From Bordetella flabilis (GTDB taxonomy: Bacteria; Pseudomonadota; Gammaproteobacteria; Burkholderiales; Burkholderiaceae_B), in contig NZ_CP016172.1 in the NCBI RefSeq assembly GCF_001676725.1, positions 5,270,001 through 5,334,000 on the forward strand: a stretch of DNA of 64,000 bases, in the 5' to 3' direction. How positions within the stretch are numbered: position 1 is the first letter of the stretch; every line of letters begins with the position of its first letter. The notes beneath the pieces were generated by a model that saw only the letters and a program-made list of their open reading frames with translations, did no database searches and was not told the origin of the DNA. The position numbers and the translations under genes were made by a program. This document shows, piece after piece, positions 1-8,891 of the stretch.

Positions 1-71
1 TGAAAGAGCTGCCGCTGACCCCGGAACGCGTCTGGCGCGCGTTGAGAGACAAGAACCTGACCAACAAATAA
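1..71 (+). CDS. C-terminal end of a molybdopterin-binding xanthine dehydrogenase family large subunit (partial)
   Basis: The window opens inside a reading frame that ends at TAA 69-71. The last 22 residues contain the segment LPLTPERVWRAL, which is typical of the extreme C terminus of CoxL-like molybdenum hydroxylase large subunits. The three downstream genes encode the matching CoxG-, CoxM- and CoxS-like proteins, so this is very probably the catalytic subunit carrying the molybdopterin cofactor. Only the tail is visible, so the active-site loop that would separate true CO dehydrogenase from other hydroxylases cannot be checked. Confidence 0.7.
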   Translation, partial: KELPLTPERVWRALRDKNLTNK

Positions 72-81
72 CACCGACGCC

Positions 82-948
82 ATGGACTTCAGAATTGATG
101 CGCTATTGCCCGCGACCGCCTCGCAACTGTGGGCCATCTTTTTCGACGTAAAGCGGGTGGCCACCCTTATCCCCGGCTGCGAGAACGTCGTGGAGGTGGA
201 GAAGCTCAAAACCTTTTCCGCCGTCATGAGGCAGAAGATCGGTCCGTTCAAGCTTGAAGTGCCTACCCGCATCGACATCGATTCCTACGAGATCGAACGG
301 CAGGTGTCGCTCAAGGCGATAGGTACCGATAAGGCGACCGGCACCACCATCGATGTCCGGATGGTGGTCAATCTCGATGAGCAACGCGATGGCGATGACG
401 TGCTGTGCAAGCTGGACGTCAGCGCCAGTATGCAGGTGGCCGGGCGCCTGGCGTCCCTGGGCTATCCGATCGTGCGCAAGCGGTCGGAGCAATTGTTCGC
501 AGAATTCGAGGCGCGCCTGCGCTCGGAGCTGGCGCATCTGGACGGCAGTCAGTCCGCGACGGTGGGTAGTGCGTCCACGACCCCGGCTGGCACCCCAAGC
601 ACAGCCCTGGGAACAGCATCGGCCTCACCATCGGAAGCGCAACCCATCCCGCCGCGCGGCGTGGCGCCGGGATCCACCGGGGATGCCGCCGACATGCGTG
701 GTCACGCCGGAATACCCCCACAGCGCCCCTCCGCGGAACGATTGCCGCCTCCTCATACGGCGCCGGCCGCGGGCAGCCCCAGGAGCGGCGTAACCGAACT
801 GGTCTTCCTCTGGCCGCGCCTGGGCATCAACGTCGCTGTGGCCATCGGCGTCGCGCATGGCGCCGTCGCCTTCGGGGAGTCGCCGTGGTGGTGGCTCGCC
901 GCTCCCTTGCTGGGCGTGGCCGCCAGCCTGGGCAAGCGGGGTAGCTGA
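82..948 (+). CDS. CoxG-like SRPBCC family protein (molybdenum hydroxylase membrane-anchor subunit)
   Basis: This 288-residue protein starts with an SRPBCC/CoxG domain (about residues 1-150), which begins MDFRIDALLPATASQLW and includes the LIPGCENV segment. A Ser/Thr/Pro/Ala-rich linker follows (about 155-240), and the protein ends in a hydrophobic segment rich in Val, Ala and Trp (about 245-283) that would insert in the membrane. In carboxydotrophs CoxG recruits the CO dehydrogenase complex to the inner membrane, and the same architecture is seen here. It begins 10 bp after the large subunit and its TGA overlaps the next ATG by one base, so it is translated with the hydroxylase subunits. The substrate of the complex is unknown. 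Confidence 0.85.
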   Translation: MDFRIDALLPATASQLWAIFFDVKRVATLIPGCENVVEVEKLKTFSAVMRQKIGPFKLEVPTRIDIDSYEIERQVSLKAIGTDKATGTTIDVRMVVNLDEQRDGDDVLCKLDVSASMQVAGRLASLGYPIVRKRSEQLFAEFEARLRSELAHLDGSQSATVGSASTTPAGTPSTALGTASASPSEAQPIPPRGVAPGSTGDAADMRGHAGIPPQRPSAERLPPPHTAPAAGSPRSGVTELVFLWPRLGINVAVAIGVAHGAVAFGESPWWWLAAPLLGVAASLGKRGS

Positions 949-1807
949 TGCGGCCCAAGAAATTCTTCCTGCATCGGCCGAAGGACCTGGACGAAGCAAT
1001 CAGGCTGAAAGCCGCGCATGGCGATGCCGCGACATTCCATGCCGGCGGCACCGAGCTTCTTGTCGCCCTCAAAGCCCACGTGCTGCGCTACGAGCATGTC
1101 ATCGACCTGAAGCAGATCGCCGCGCTCAAGGGTGTCCGCCTGAGAGACGACGGCACGATATCGATAGGGTCGCTGACATCGCACGACACCATTGCGAACG
1201 ACCCGATCATCCGCGACTCGCTGCCGGGATATGCCGAGCTCAGCGAGCATGTGGCCAACATCCGCGTTCGGATCGCGGGCACGCTGGGCGGCGTACTGTG
1301 CTTCGCCGAACCGCACGCCGACGCGCCGACCATGCTGTGCGCTTTGGACGCCTGGGTGGTCCTGCTCGGCCCAGGGGGTCAGAGGGAGGTGCCGTCCCGG
1401 GATTTCCATCTGGGCGAGTTCGCGACCGCTCGCGAGGACGACGAGGTCCTGGCTTCCATAGAAGTCGCGCCGCAATCGACCGGCACGCGATCGGCCTATC
1501 GGTCCTTCGGCCATACCGAGCGGCCAGCCGTCGGAGTCGCGGCCGTCTGGTCGACCGATAACGCGCAACGGCTCAGCCTGTGGGCGGGCGCGATATCCGC
1601 CAGCCCTGTCCGCCTGGCCCGTGCCGAAGAGGCCGCCGAGGACCTGGCTGCGGAACTTCCTGCCGAAGAAATATGGACGCGTCTGCGGGATGCGGTCGCG
1701 GCTGACGCGGTAGCCATCGACGCCCATGACGATCTGCACGGGGGCGCCGATTACAAACGACATCTGGTTTCCGTTCTTGCCGAACGGGCCATCAAGGCGT
1801 GCCTGCC

Positions 1808-1811
<4 letters not shown>
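948..1811 (+). CDS. FAD-binding subunit of a xanthine dehydrogenase/CO dehydrogenase family hydroxylase (CoxM-like)
   Basis: The 287-residue protein has the FAD_binding_5 fold of molybdenum hydroxylase medium subunits. The AGGTELL turn near residue 32 corresponds to the family's AGGT(D/N)L flavin-binding loop, and TLGGVLCFAEPHAD near residue 110 corresponds to the second flavin loop (usually TIGGNLAHADP). A CODH-type C-terminal domain follows. It would pass electrons from the 2Fe-2S subunit to FAD and then to an acceptor. It overlaps the upstream gene by 1 bp, and its stop codon lies inside the ATGA start of the next gene. The second loop departs a little from the CO dehydrogenase consensus, which suggests an organic substrate rather than CO. 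Confidence 0.88.
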
Positions 1812-2308
<497 letters not shown>

Positions 2309-2316
2309 GAGAACCC

Positions 2317-3537
2317 ATGTCCGACTCCAAGAACAACCGACCTCGAACGCACGTGATCATCGCGGGTGCCGGGATGGGAGGCTTGACGCTTGCGCTCGCG
2401 CTGCTGAAGAAAGGTTTTGACGTCGACATCTACGAACAATCGCCGGAGCTGCGCGAAGTGGGCGCGGGCTTGTGGATCTCGGCCAATGGCGCCCGGGTCA
2501 TGGCGGCGCTGGACCTGAAGGAAAAGCTCGAAGCGATCAACCTGCCTCCGCAGGATCGCCTGATCCGCTACTGGAAAACCGGCGAAGGGAAATCGGTCTA
2601 CAACCGCGGCGACACGGCATCGAAGGCCGACCATACGCTGATCCAGGTGCTGCGCGCAGAACTGCAGCGCGTGCTGTACGAAGCCGTTGTTGCGCTCAAG
2701 CCCGACGCCGTGCATTTCGGCGTCCGCTCGGTGGGCGCCGAAACGGTCGATGGCCGCGCGCGTTTGCTGCTCGATGACGGCCGCCATATCGAAGGCGACG
2801 TGGTCGTCGGCTGCGACGGCGCGCACTCCCGCGTCCGCCAGTCCATGTTCGGCCCTGCGCCGGCGCGCTATACCGGCGCCCTCGCCTGGCGCGGCCTGGC
2901 GCCCATGACCAAGCTGAAGCCCCAGCACCGCGAACCCTTGGCCTCCACCTGGGTAGGGCCGACCGCGCACGTCACGACCTACCCCGTCCAGCGCAATGGC
3001 GAGTTCTTCGTCAGCTTCTCCGCGCAGGTCGACAGCGACACATGGCACACCGAATCCTGGTCGGAGAAAGGCGATCTGGCCGACGCGCTGAAGGACTTCG
3101 AAGGCTGGCATCAGGACATCATCGATTTGTTTGTTGGATCGGAGAATCTGTTCCGGTGGGGCCTGTTCGTGCGGGATCCGCTCGAAACCTGGTCCCAGGG
3201 ACAGGTCACCCTGGTTGGCGACGCCTGCCATTCCATGACGCCGTATCTGGGCATGGGCGTGAACCTGACGATGGAAGACGCCTACGTCCTGGCGCGCTGC
3301 CTGGAGCAAGACCCCGGCGACATTCCCCAGGCGCTGAAGCGCTACGACCGCGCCCGCGTGGAACGCGCGAATCGCACCAAGGCCGAATCCCTGAACATGT
3401 TCGGCATCTTCCATAGCCCCGAGCTTGGCAATAGCGAAACCGCATGGCCCTACATCAACGAGCAATGGTCCACCGAAGCCGTCCGCGAACGCTACGACTG
3501 GCTGCTGCAGTACGACGCGACGTCCGTGGAGATCTGA
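2317..3537 (+). CDS. Group A FAD-dependent aromatic monooxygenase (salicylate/6-hydroxynicotinate hydroxylase-like)
   Basis: The 406-residue protein has the three signatures of single-component flavin hydroxylases: the Rossmann GAGMGG near residue 17, the DG motif in GCDGAHSRVR near 163, and the GD motif in VGDACHSMTPYLGMG near 298. This family hydroxylates phenolic or hydroxypyridine rings using NAD(P)H and O2. The gene begins 8 bp after the 2Fe-2S subunit with a GGAG Shine-Dalgarno. A molybdenum hydroxylase followed by a flavin monooxygenase mirrors the order of steps in nicotinate-type catabolism (ring hydroxylation with water, then with O2). The substrate is inferred only from context; salicylate-type chemistry is the alternative. 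Confidence 0.85.
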   Translation: MSDSKNNRPRTHVIIAGAGMGGLTLALALLKKGFDVDIYEQSPELREVGAGLWISANGARVMAALDLKEKLEAINLPPQDRLIRYWKTGEGKSVYNRGDTASKADHTLIQVLRAELQRVLYEAVVALKPDAVHFGVRSVGAETVDGRARLLLDDGRHIEGDVVVGCDGAHSRVRQSMFGPAPARYTGALAWRGLAPMTKLKPQHREPLASTWVGPTAHVTTYPVQRNGEFFVSFSAQVDSDTWHTESWSEKGDLADALKDFEGWHQDIIDLFVGSENLFRWGLFVRDPLETWSQGQVTLVGDACHSMTPYLGMGVNLTMEDAYVLARCLEQDPGDIPQALKRYDRARVERANRTKAESLNMFGIFHSPELGNSETAWPYINEQWSTEAVRERYDWLLQYDATSVEI

Positions 3538-3541
3538 CATC

Positions 3542-4243
3542 ATGACCGAGGTTCTTGGAAAACGCGCGCGTCCCTGGGATGGGATCATCCCTGACAGCGA
3601 ACTGGAGATCTACCGCAAGGCGGGTTGGGGAACACCGACCGGAATCGGCCGGCGGCCCGTCCTGCTGGTCATCGATGTGCAATACCGGTCGATGGGCTAC
3701 GAGCCCATGCCTATCGAGAAAGCCATCGAGACCATGTCGACAAGCTGCGGCGAATACGGTTGGCGGGCGGTGCCCCATATCGCGCATCTGCTGGCGGCGT
3801 TCCGCAGAATCGGCGCCCCCGTCCTCTACCCGCACGTGGCGCCCAAGCGCTCGCATGATCGTGGCCAGTTCGAAGCCAAGGTCCCCGGAGTCATGGACGT
3901 ATCCGCGCCTGACTACGATTTCGTCCAGGAAGTGCGGCCGCAGGAAGGCGACATCCAGATACCCAAGCACCAGGCCAGCGCGTTCCATGGCACCGCGCTG
4001 GCGAGCTACCTGGTCGGGCTGGGTGTGGACACGGTGGTGGTGACGGGCTGCACGACCAGCGGCTGCGTCCGGGCCACGGTCGTCGATGCCTGCGCGCTGA
4101 ACTACAAGGTGGTGGTGCCACAGGATGCCGTCTACGATCGCTCGCAGGTATCCCACGCGGTGAACCTGTTCGACATGGCCAGCAAGTATGCGGACGTGAT
4201 GCCCGCCGCCGAACTGGTAGAACTGTTGCAGGCTATGCGTTAG
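3542..4243 (+). CDS. Isochorismatase family cysteine hydrolase (amidohydrolase type)
   Basis: The 233-residue protein has the isochorismatase-like fold with the Asp-Lys-Cys triad visible: Asp45 in VIDVQ, Lys142 in IPKHQASAF, and Cys175 in TTSGCVRAT. This triad is typical of N-carbamoylsarcosine amidase, nicotinamidase and maleamate amidase rather than isochorismatase itself. The ATG at 3542 follows the monooxygenase stop by 4 bp, so the two genes are clearly in one operon. In nicotinate degradation an enzyme of this family deaminates maleamate (NicF), which would fit an N-heterocycle pathway. That assignment is an inference, since the ring-opening dioxygenase and the isomerase are not in the window. 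Confidence 0.83.
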   Translation: MTEVLGKRARPWDGIIPDSELEIYRKAGWGTPTGIGRRPVLLVIDVQYRSMGYEPMPIEKAIETMSTSCGEYGWRAVPHIAHLLAAFRRIGAPVLYPHVAPKRSHDRGQFEAKVPGVMDVSAPDYDFVQEVRPQEGDIQIPKHQASAFHGTALASYLVGLGVDTVVVTGCTTSGCVRATVVDACALNYKVVVPQDAVYDRSQVSHAVNLFDMASKYADVMPAAELVELLQAMR

Positions 4244-4341
4244 CCTTCGTCAGCGCGAGCGCTACTGCAGGAAGGACAGCCGCCGCCACGGCCTGTGTAC
4301 CCATAGGCCCTGCCCGCGGCGACGTCCGGCCATCCCGGCCC

Positions 4342-4361
4342 CGCACCGATACATCGGTGCG
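4342..4361. terminator. Hairpin between convergent genes, candidate bidirectional terminator
   Basis: Arms CGCACCGA and TCGGTGCG (8 bp, perfect) enclose a 4-base loop. The hairpin lies between the stops of the amidohydrolase (+) and the potassium channel (-). No U-tract follows on either strand, so intrinsic termination is uncertain. Confidence 0.35.
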
Positions 4362-4391
4362 ATCGCGGTCTTGACCCGAGCGGATCGCACC

Positions 4392-5090
4392 CTATTCCTC
4401 GTCCGATTTCGTATCTTCCGCCGGCAAGGAAACCAGCCGCGCCAGGACGATGGCCGGATAAAGCTGGCCGATCAATGCTTCGAGGTTGGACAGCGATCGG
4501 GCTACCCGCGCCACTGGCGTGATGTCGCCATACCCCACGGTGGTCAGGGTGGAGAAACTGAAGTAGATCCACACCCACGGATATGCACGGCTGCTGTGTC
4601 CGTGCCCGTCCAGGCCGGTATAGGCGCCGGAATCGCGCAGGCCGACGATTTCATAGGCTGCGGCCCAGATAATGCCGAGCAGCATGTAGAGCGCGATCGC
4701 GCCCCACAAGCGATCGCGCACCTTGGCGCCCTTGCCGAACACCTTCGCGCTGATCACCAGGGCCAGCATCAACAGCGCGAAGAGCAAGGCGACGGCGCGC
4801 AGTTCCGCCGACCCGGAGGGCAAAAACCAGCCCGCCCAACGCACGGCGATTACCACCACGGCCACCAGAGTCAGCGGGATGAACGCCAAGCGCCGGTCGG
4901 ACACGGCGATCGCCCCGCTGACCAGGATCAGGGAGATAAGAATGTCTTCGACGATCTGGCCCGCGCCGGAGTCCGGCGGCACCGCGACCGGCGCAACGAA
5001 CACGCTCAGCACCAGGACGAAGAGCAAGGTCGTCATACTGCCCAGGCGCAGCGCGGCGGCATGTTCCAGCCATCGTCTTGAATGTGGCAT
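4392..5090 (-). CDS. Two-pore-type potassium channel family protein (ion channel)
   Basis: The 232-residue inner-membrane protein has several predicted hydrophobic helices (about 20-38, 48-62, 70-90, 97-117, 128-148). A pore helix follows, with the K+ selectivity filter TVGYGD at residues 184-189, and then a final membrane helix. No RCK/TrkA-N domain is attached and the C terminus is a short acidic tail, so gating is not evident from sequence. The start at 5090 is supported by a GGGAGAA ribosome binding site. It stands alone, convergent with the catabolic operon and not obviously related to it. Confidence 0.85.
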   Translation of the reverse strand: MPHSRRWLEHAAALRLGSMTTLLFVLVLSVFVAPVAVPPDSGAGQIVEDILISLILVSGAIAVSDRRLAFIPLTLVAVVVIAVRWAGWFLPSGSAELRAVALLFALLMLALVISAKVFGKGAKVRDRLWGAIALYMLLGIIWAAAYEIVGLRDSGAYTGLDGHGHSSRAYPWVWIYFSFSTLTTVGYGDITPVARVARSLSNLEALIGQLYPAIVLARLVSLPAEDTKSDEE

Positions 5091-5417
5091 GTGGTTCTCC
5101 CGCTTCGGTCCGAGTCCGGAATGCGTGCAGCTTACCCTCAGCGAGGGTGCAAGGACAGCCTAGCTTTTGCAATGGCGCGCCGGTATGCGGGCCGGACAGC
5201 GCCTTTTGGATGGCGCGCTGAACATCGAGTCCCGCCGACGTGTCAACCTGCGGGCACGGGCGGAAACGTGTTGCTGGCGCTCCTTCGCGGCCCCACCGAG
5301 TCCCGCAGGAAGATAGGAGTGAACCGAGTCAAGCCATAGGGCAAAGCTGGTTTGAGATATTGCGCCGACGGGAGCCGACCGCGCCATCCGGTGATGGGCG
5401 TCGGCATGGCCGGCGGT
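5091..5417. other. Intergenic stretch with no recognised gene
   Basis: This 327-base gap separates the channel gene (which reads away from it) from the 3' end of the first Bug gene. I see no convincing coding frame. From about 5280 onward it matches the sequence 1365 bp further on, so it forms the downstream part of the duplicated Bug unit. Confidence 0.6.
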
Positions 5418-6570
5418 TCAGTGAAGCGGCTTGATATTGCGCATTCGCAGAACGCCATTCCACCGTTCGGTCTCTTCGACGATCAGCGCCTTGAATGCCA
5501 TCGGCGTGTTGGGTTGCCGCGGCGTAGCGAAGGAAAGTTGCGCCATTGCATCGTGCAACTGTGGGTCCATCAAGGCAGCGTTGATTGAACGATTAAGTTT
5601 TGCGATCACATGAGGTGGCGTTCCGGCCGGCGCCAACAGGCCGCCCCAATCGCCAAGGTCCAGGCCAGACAATTCCGACACGCCAGCTTCATCGAGCGTC
5701 GGCACAGAAGGGATTGTCTGGATCCGTGCTGGAGACATTGCGACGATCGGCCTTAGTCTATTCGCCTGGATGTGGGGTAACGCCGCGGCAACGGTGCCTA
5801 TATATATGTCTATTCGACCACCCATTACGTCCATCAACGCCTGTCCCCCGCCGTTGTACGGCACATGCTCAATTTCGATACCCATTTCCTGTTGTAGCAA
5901 TTCGCAAAGCAGGTGCGGCGTTGTACCCATCCCAGCAGACGCGCACCTCAGAACGCCTGGATAAGTTCTCGCAATTCTCGCAACATCCTGGATTGTCGCG
6001 ATCGGCGTATGCGTACCCGTCACCATGACAAATGGTACCGTGGCGACCAGACCCACAGGAACCAGATCCCGTGAAAAGTCATACTTCATGTGCCCATACA
6101 TCGTTTTGTGGATGGTATGTGGCCTTGCCCCTAGAAGGATCGTGTAGCCGTCCGGCGCTGCGCGCGCGACATATTCGGCGCCGATGTTGCCGCTTGCACC
6201 GGGTTTGTGCTGGACAATCATTCTCTGCCCTAATGCTTCCCCCATGTGGCGAGCAAGAAGGCGGGCGAGGGCATCGGCACTACCGCCAGCTGGAAAACCA
6301 ATCACCAGAGTAACCGGGCGTTGTGGGTAGACCGCCTCCTGATCAGCCGCCATCGCGCCCCAAGACAACGTAGTACCGGCCAGGACAAGGGCCGTGAGGT
6401 CTCGCTTAAACAGGTTCATTCGTCTCGCTCTCGTGTTATCGGTGTCACCAAGGGCATGGCAACCGCCGTGAAGTGCGGTCGGTAACCGTGGTTGGGAACC
6501 TGTTCCGCGCGAGCATGAAACTGCGGGCTAGGATCCTCTTGGCGTCAGCCGATAGGAGCAAAGACAGACG
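5280..6570. repeat. Tandem duplication unit, copy A (Bug gene plus flanks)
   Basis: This segment aligns base for base at a constant offset of 1365 with copy B. Both the start and the stop codon of the enclosed Bug gene are displaced by exactly 1365 bp. Similarity continues about 140-150 bp upstream of the start codon (shared stretch GTGAAGTGCGGTCGGTAAC) and about 130 bp downstream of the stop, so promoter and trailer were copied with the gene. Divergence is visible at many positions, so the event is not very recent. Confidence 0.85.
5418..6419 (-). CDS. Bug family tripartite tricarboxylate transporter substrate-binding receptor, copy A
   Basis: The 333-residue protein has a signal peptide (about 1-24, ending GAMA) followed by the Bug/TctC fold, with YPQRPVTLVIGFPAGG at the mature N terminus, VQHKPGASGNIGAEYV, and the conserved HVPYNGG segment. 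Bug proteins are periplasmic binding proteins for organic acids, usually feeding TctA/TctB membrane proteins or acting as sensors. No tctAB lies nearby. It is a close paralogue of the gene at 6783-7784, with the same length and an identical stretch at the C terminus. Its DNA is visibly richer in A/T than its neighbours. The ligand cannot be predicted. Confidence 0.9.
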   Translation of the reverse strand: MNLFKRDLTALVLAGTTLSWGAMAADQEAVYPQRPVTLVIGFPAGGSADALARLLARHMGEALGQRMIVQHKPGASGNIGAEYVARAAPDGYTILLGARPHTIHKTMYGHMKYDFSRDLVPVGLVATVPFVMVTGTHTPIATIQDVARIARTYPGVLRCASAGMGTTPHLLCELLQQEMGIEIEHVPYNGGGQALMDVMGGRIDIYIGTVAAALPHIQANRLRPIVAMSPARIQTIPSVPTLDEAGVSELSGLDLGDWGGLLAPAGTPPHVIAKLNRSINAALMDPQLHDAMAQLSFATPRQPNTPMAFKALIVEETERWNGVLRMRNIKPLH

Positions 6571-6645
6571 CCTTGGCCAGGAAGGCGATGTGTTTCGATC
6601 CGAGATGAGACTGTATCCGTGCGATCCGTAGAATCCTTATCCTGC

Positions 6646-7935
6646 GTCCTTTGGACACTCGGGTTGGACGGCGGGAAGACCAACGTGGGTCGATCCAAGC
6701 CGTAGGGCGATGCTCGTTCAAGGTAGTACGCCCGCCGGGGCCCAATGCGCCATCCCGTGATGGACGTCGGCACCACCAGCGGTCAGTGCAGCGGCTTGAT
6801 ATTGCGCATCCGCAGAACGCCATTCCAACGTTCGGTCTCTTCGACGATCAGCGCCTTGAACGCCATCGGCGTATTGGGTTGCCGTGGAGTAGCAAAGGAC
6901 AGTTGCGCCATAGCATCGTGCAGATTAGGGTCCAGCAAGGCCGCGTTGATTGATTGATTGAGTTTTGCGATCACATGAGGTGGCGTGCCGGCCGGCACGA
7001 GCAGGCCGCTCCAGCCTCCAAGCTCAAGCCCTGACAGTTCCGACACGCCGGCCTCGTCCAGCGTAGGCACAGACGGCATTGCCGATATCCGCACGGAAGA
7101 CATTGCGACTACCGGCCTGAGTTTGCCGGCCTGTATGTGCGGCTGCGCTTCCGCAACGGTCGAAATGTATATGTCTATACGACCGCCCATCACGTCTATC
7201 AACGGCTGCGCACCACCGTTGTACGGCACATGCTCGATGTCTATATCCAGTTCCTGCTGTAGCAGCTCGCAAAGCAGATGAGAGGTCGTCCCCACCCCGG
7301 AAGACGCACACCTCAGAACGCCAGGATACGTTCGGGCTATTCTGACAACATCTTGCACGGTAGCAATCGGGGTATGCGTGCCGGTCACCATGATGAACGG
7401 TACCGTCGCTACCAAACCGACGGGAACCAGGTCGCGTGAGAAGTCATACTTCATATGCCCATACATCGTTTTGTGTATGGTGTGTGGGCGTGCGCCAAGA
7501 AAGATCGTGTAGCCGTCCGGCGTCGTGCGGGCGACATATTCGGCGCCGATATTGCCGCCGGCACCTGGCTTGTACTGGACAATCACTTTCTGTCCGAGTG
7601 GCGGCCCCATGTAGCGAGCCAGAAGGCGGGCCAGCGCATCGGCATTACCGCCAGCTGGGAAACCAATCACCAGCGTAACCGGCCGCTGCGGGTATACCGC
7701 TTCCTGGTCAGACGCCATCGCGCCCCAGGACAAGGTGGCACTAGCCAGAATAAGGGCTGTGAGGTCTCGCTTAAACAGATGCATCTCGTCTCCGCTCTCG
7801 TGTTGTCGGCATCACCAATGGCATGGCAAAAACCGTGAAGTGCGGTCGGTAACGATGGCTGCGCACCTGTTCCGCGCAAGCGCATGAGAAGGCCCGATTA
7901 ACGGACCCTCTCGCCCTCACGCGATAGCTGCAAAG
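6646..7935. repeat. Tandem duplication unit, copy B (Bug gene plus flanks)
   Basis: This is the second copy of the 1365-bp-offset repeat; see the unit starting at 5280. The upstream flank in this copy runs to about 7935, where similarity to copy A is lost. The two copies are in direct orientation, which is the expected product of unequal recombination or slippage, and no mobile element is visible at either boundary. Confidence 0.85.
6783..7784 (-). CDS. Bug family tripartite tricarboxylate transporter substrate-binding receptor, copy B
   Basis: This 333-residue paralogue of the preceding gene has the same signal peptide pattern (MHLFKRDLTALILASATLSW) and the same family motifs, with scattered substitutions. 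Several changes fall in regions that usually contact the ligand (for example HVPYNGGGQALMDVM versus HVPYNGGAQPLIDVM), so ligand range may have diverged. The start has a better ribosome binding site (GGAGACGAG) than copy A. There are 363 bp between this stop and the start of copy A, containing the copied promoter region, so each gene is probably transcribed separately. Confidence 0.9.
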   Translation of the reverse strand: MHLFKRDLTALILASATLSWGAMASDQEAVYPQRPVTLVIGFPAGGNADALARLLARYMGPPLGQKVIVQYKPGAGGNIGAEYVARTTPDGYTIFLGARPHTIHKTMYGHMKYDFSRDLVPVGLVATVPFIMVTGTHTPIATVQDVVRIARTYPGVLRCASSGVGTTSHLLCELLQQELDIDIEHVPYNGGAQPLIDVMGGRIDIYISTVAEAQPHIQAGKLRPVVAMSSVRISAMPSVPTLDEAGVSELSGLELGGWSGLLVPAGTPPHVIAKLNQSINAALLDPNLHDAMAQLSFATPRQPNTPMAFKALIVEETERWNGVLRMRNIKPLH

Positions 7936-8330
7936 GTGCATGCTTGAAGGAACGTTGCGCGATCCGACCTGCGCTGAGAGCGCATGCGGCGAAGAGATTG
8001 GCGCGATATCGCGCTCGTCGTGCAGCGTCGCCACCGGATGGGGCAACGGAAGCGGCGCGGCGCCACAAGCATCGAGCACAAGCGGACGTGTAAAAGTGAG
8101 GGAGCGAAGCGAGACTCCATGCCGCTAAAACACTCGCGCTTGGCTCGTACCTGGCGCGCACGTGGCACGCGCAGGCCTTCGGGGCGATGGCTGGTAACGG
8201 TGGGGTGCGAAGAATCAGGTGCCGCCACTCGCGGCCACCCGCCTAGCTGACGGAGCTGCTGTTCAAGGAGATAGAGCTATCCGTTGCCGGTCACGCGATG
8301 GCCACACGCCACGCCTGACCCAGTGATTCT
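7785..8330. other. Gene-poor stretch between Bug copy B and tRNA-Arg
   Basis: The 546-base region begins with the duplicated Bug upstream sequence (to about 7935). The rest has no credible open frame. No integrase fragment or obvious duplicate of the tRNA 3' end was found by eye. Confidence 0.5.
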
Positions 8331-8405
8331 TGGCGCGCCCGACAGGAATCGAACCTGTATCAAGAGCTTCGGAAACTCTCATTCTATCCATTGAACTACG
8401 GGCGC
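8331..8405 (-). tRNA. tRNA-Arg (anticodon CCG)
   Basis: Read on the minus strand the 75-base sequence folds into a standard cloverleaf. It has a 7-bp acceptor stem GCGCCCG/CGGGCGC, discriminator G and an encoded CCA. The anticodon stem AGAGT/GCTCT encloses the loop TTCCGAA, giving anticodon CCG at 8370-8372, and the T arm is AGG-TTCGATT-CCT. It decodes CGG, an arginine codon that a high-GC genome uses. The 3' end faces the duplicated Bug genes. Confidence 0.95.
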
Positions 8406-8891
8406 GAAGAGGCAGTATTGTACCGAAATCACGATTCCATGCTTGGCGCCGCTCCGGGCGCTCTGCCGCGACCCCGTCGGAGCAACATTACGGCATGCCA
8501 GCCCAGCTCAGCTACACGGGCGGGCGATGAGCGCCTTGTCCGATCTACCCGCTCCCGATTGCCGCCTGATCGCACGTCACCGCTCATGCCTCCGGCAGGG
8601 TCGCCGACCGAAGGGGAACGCCGAGCGTAACGCCTCGGCGCTTGGCGTCGCGTCCACCGGTACGCGGCCAGCCGCAGCACCGCGCAGCCCATGCACACAC
8701 CGCGATAGACGCGATGCTGCACCGCGACGAAGCGCGGCCGAACGCATGCATGCCCTGCCTTGGGGCAGGCCATGGACCCCGCGTTATATAATCCAGCGTT
8801 TGCACCCACGCAGGCCACGGGCGACAGCCCTCTTCGGCTTGCGCTACTTATCCGCCCCAGGCGCCCCGGTACCCGACAGCAGGATTAGGTT
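8406..8891. other. Intergenic region upstream of the diheme cytochrome gene
   Basis: The 486 bases contain no gene that I recognise; short frames on both strands have atypical composition and no ribosome binding sites. The right end carries a probable sigma-70 -10 element for the cytochrome gene. Confidence 0.5.
8787..8792 (+). promoter_or_regulatory. Probable -10 element of the cytochrome gene
   Basis: A perfect TATAAT stands in an otherwise GC-rich context about 100 bp upstream of the cytochrome start. No good -35 hexamer lies at 16-18 bp, so the call rests on the -10 alone. Confidence 0.4.

Noticed and set aside
753..1763. A 336-codon minus-strand open frame overlapping the CoxM-like gene
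   Set aside because: The plus-strand frame matches the FAD subunit with its flavin loops and overlaps its neighbours correctly.
8331..8405. Attachment site duplication around tRNA-Arg
   Set aside because: I saw no second copy of the tRNA 3' end and no integrase, so only the tRNA is annotated.
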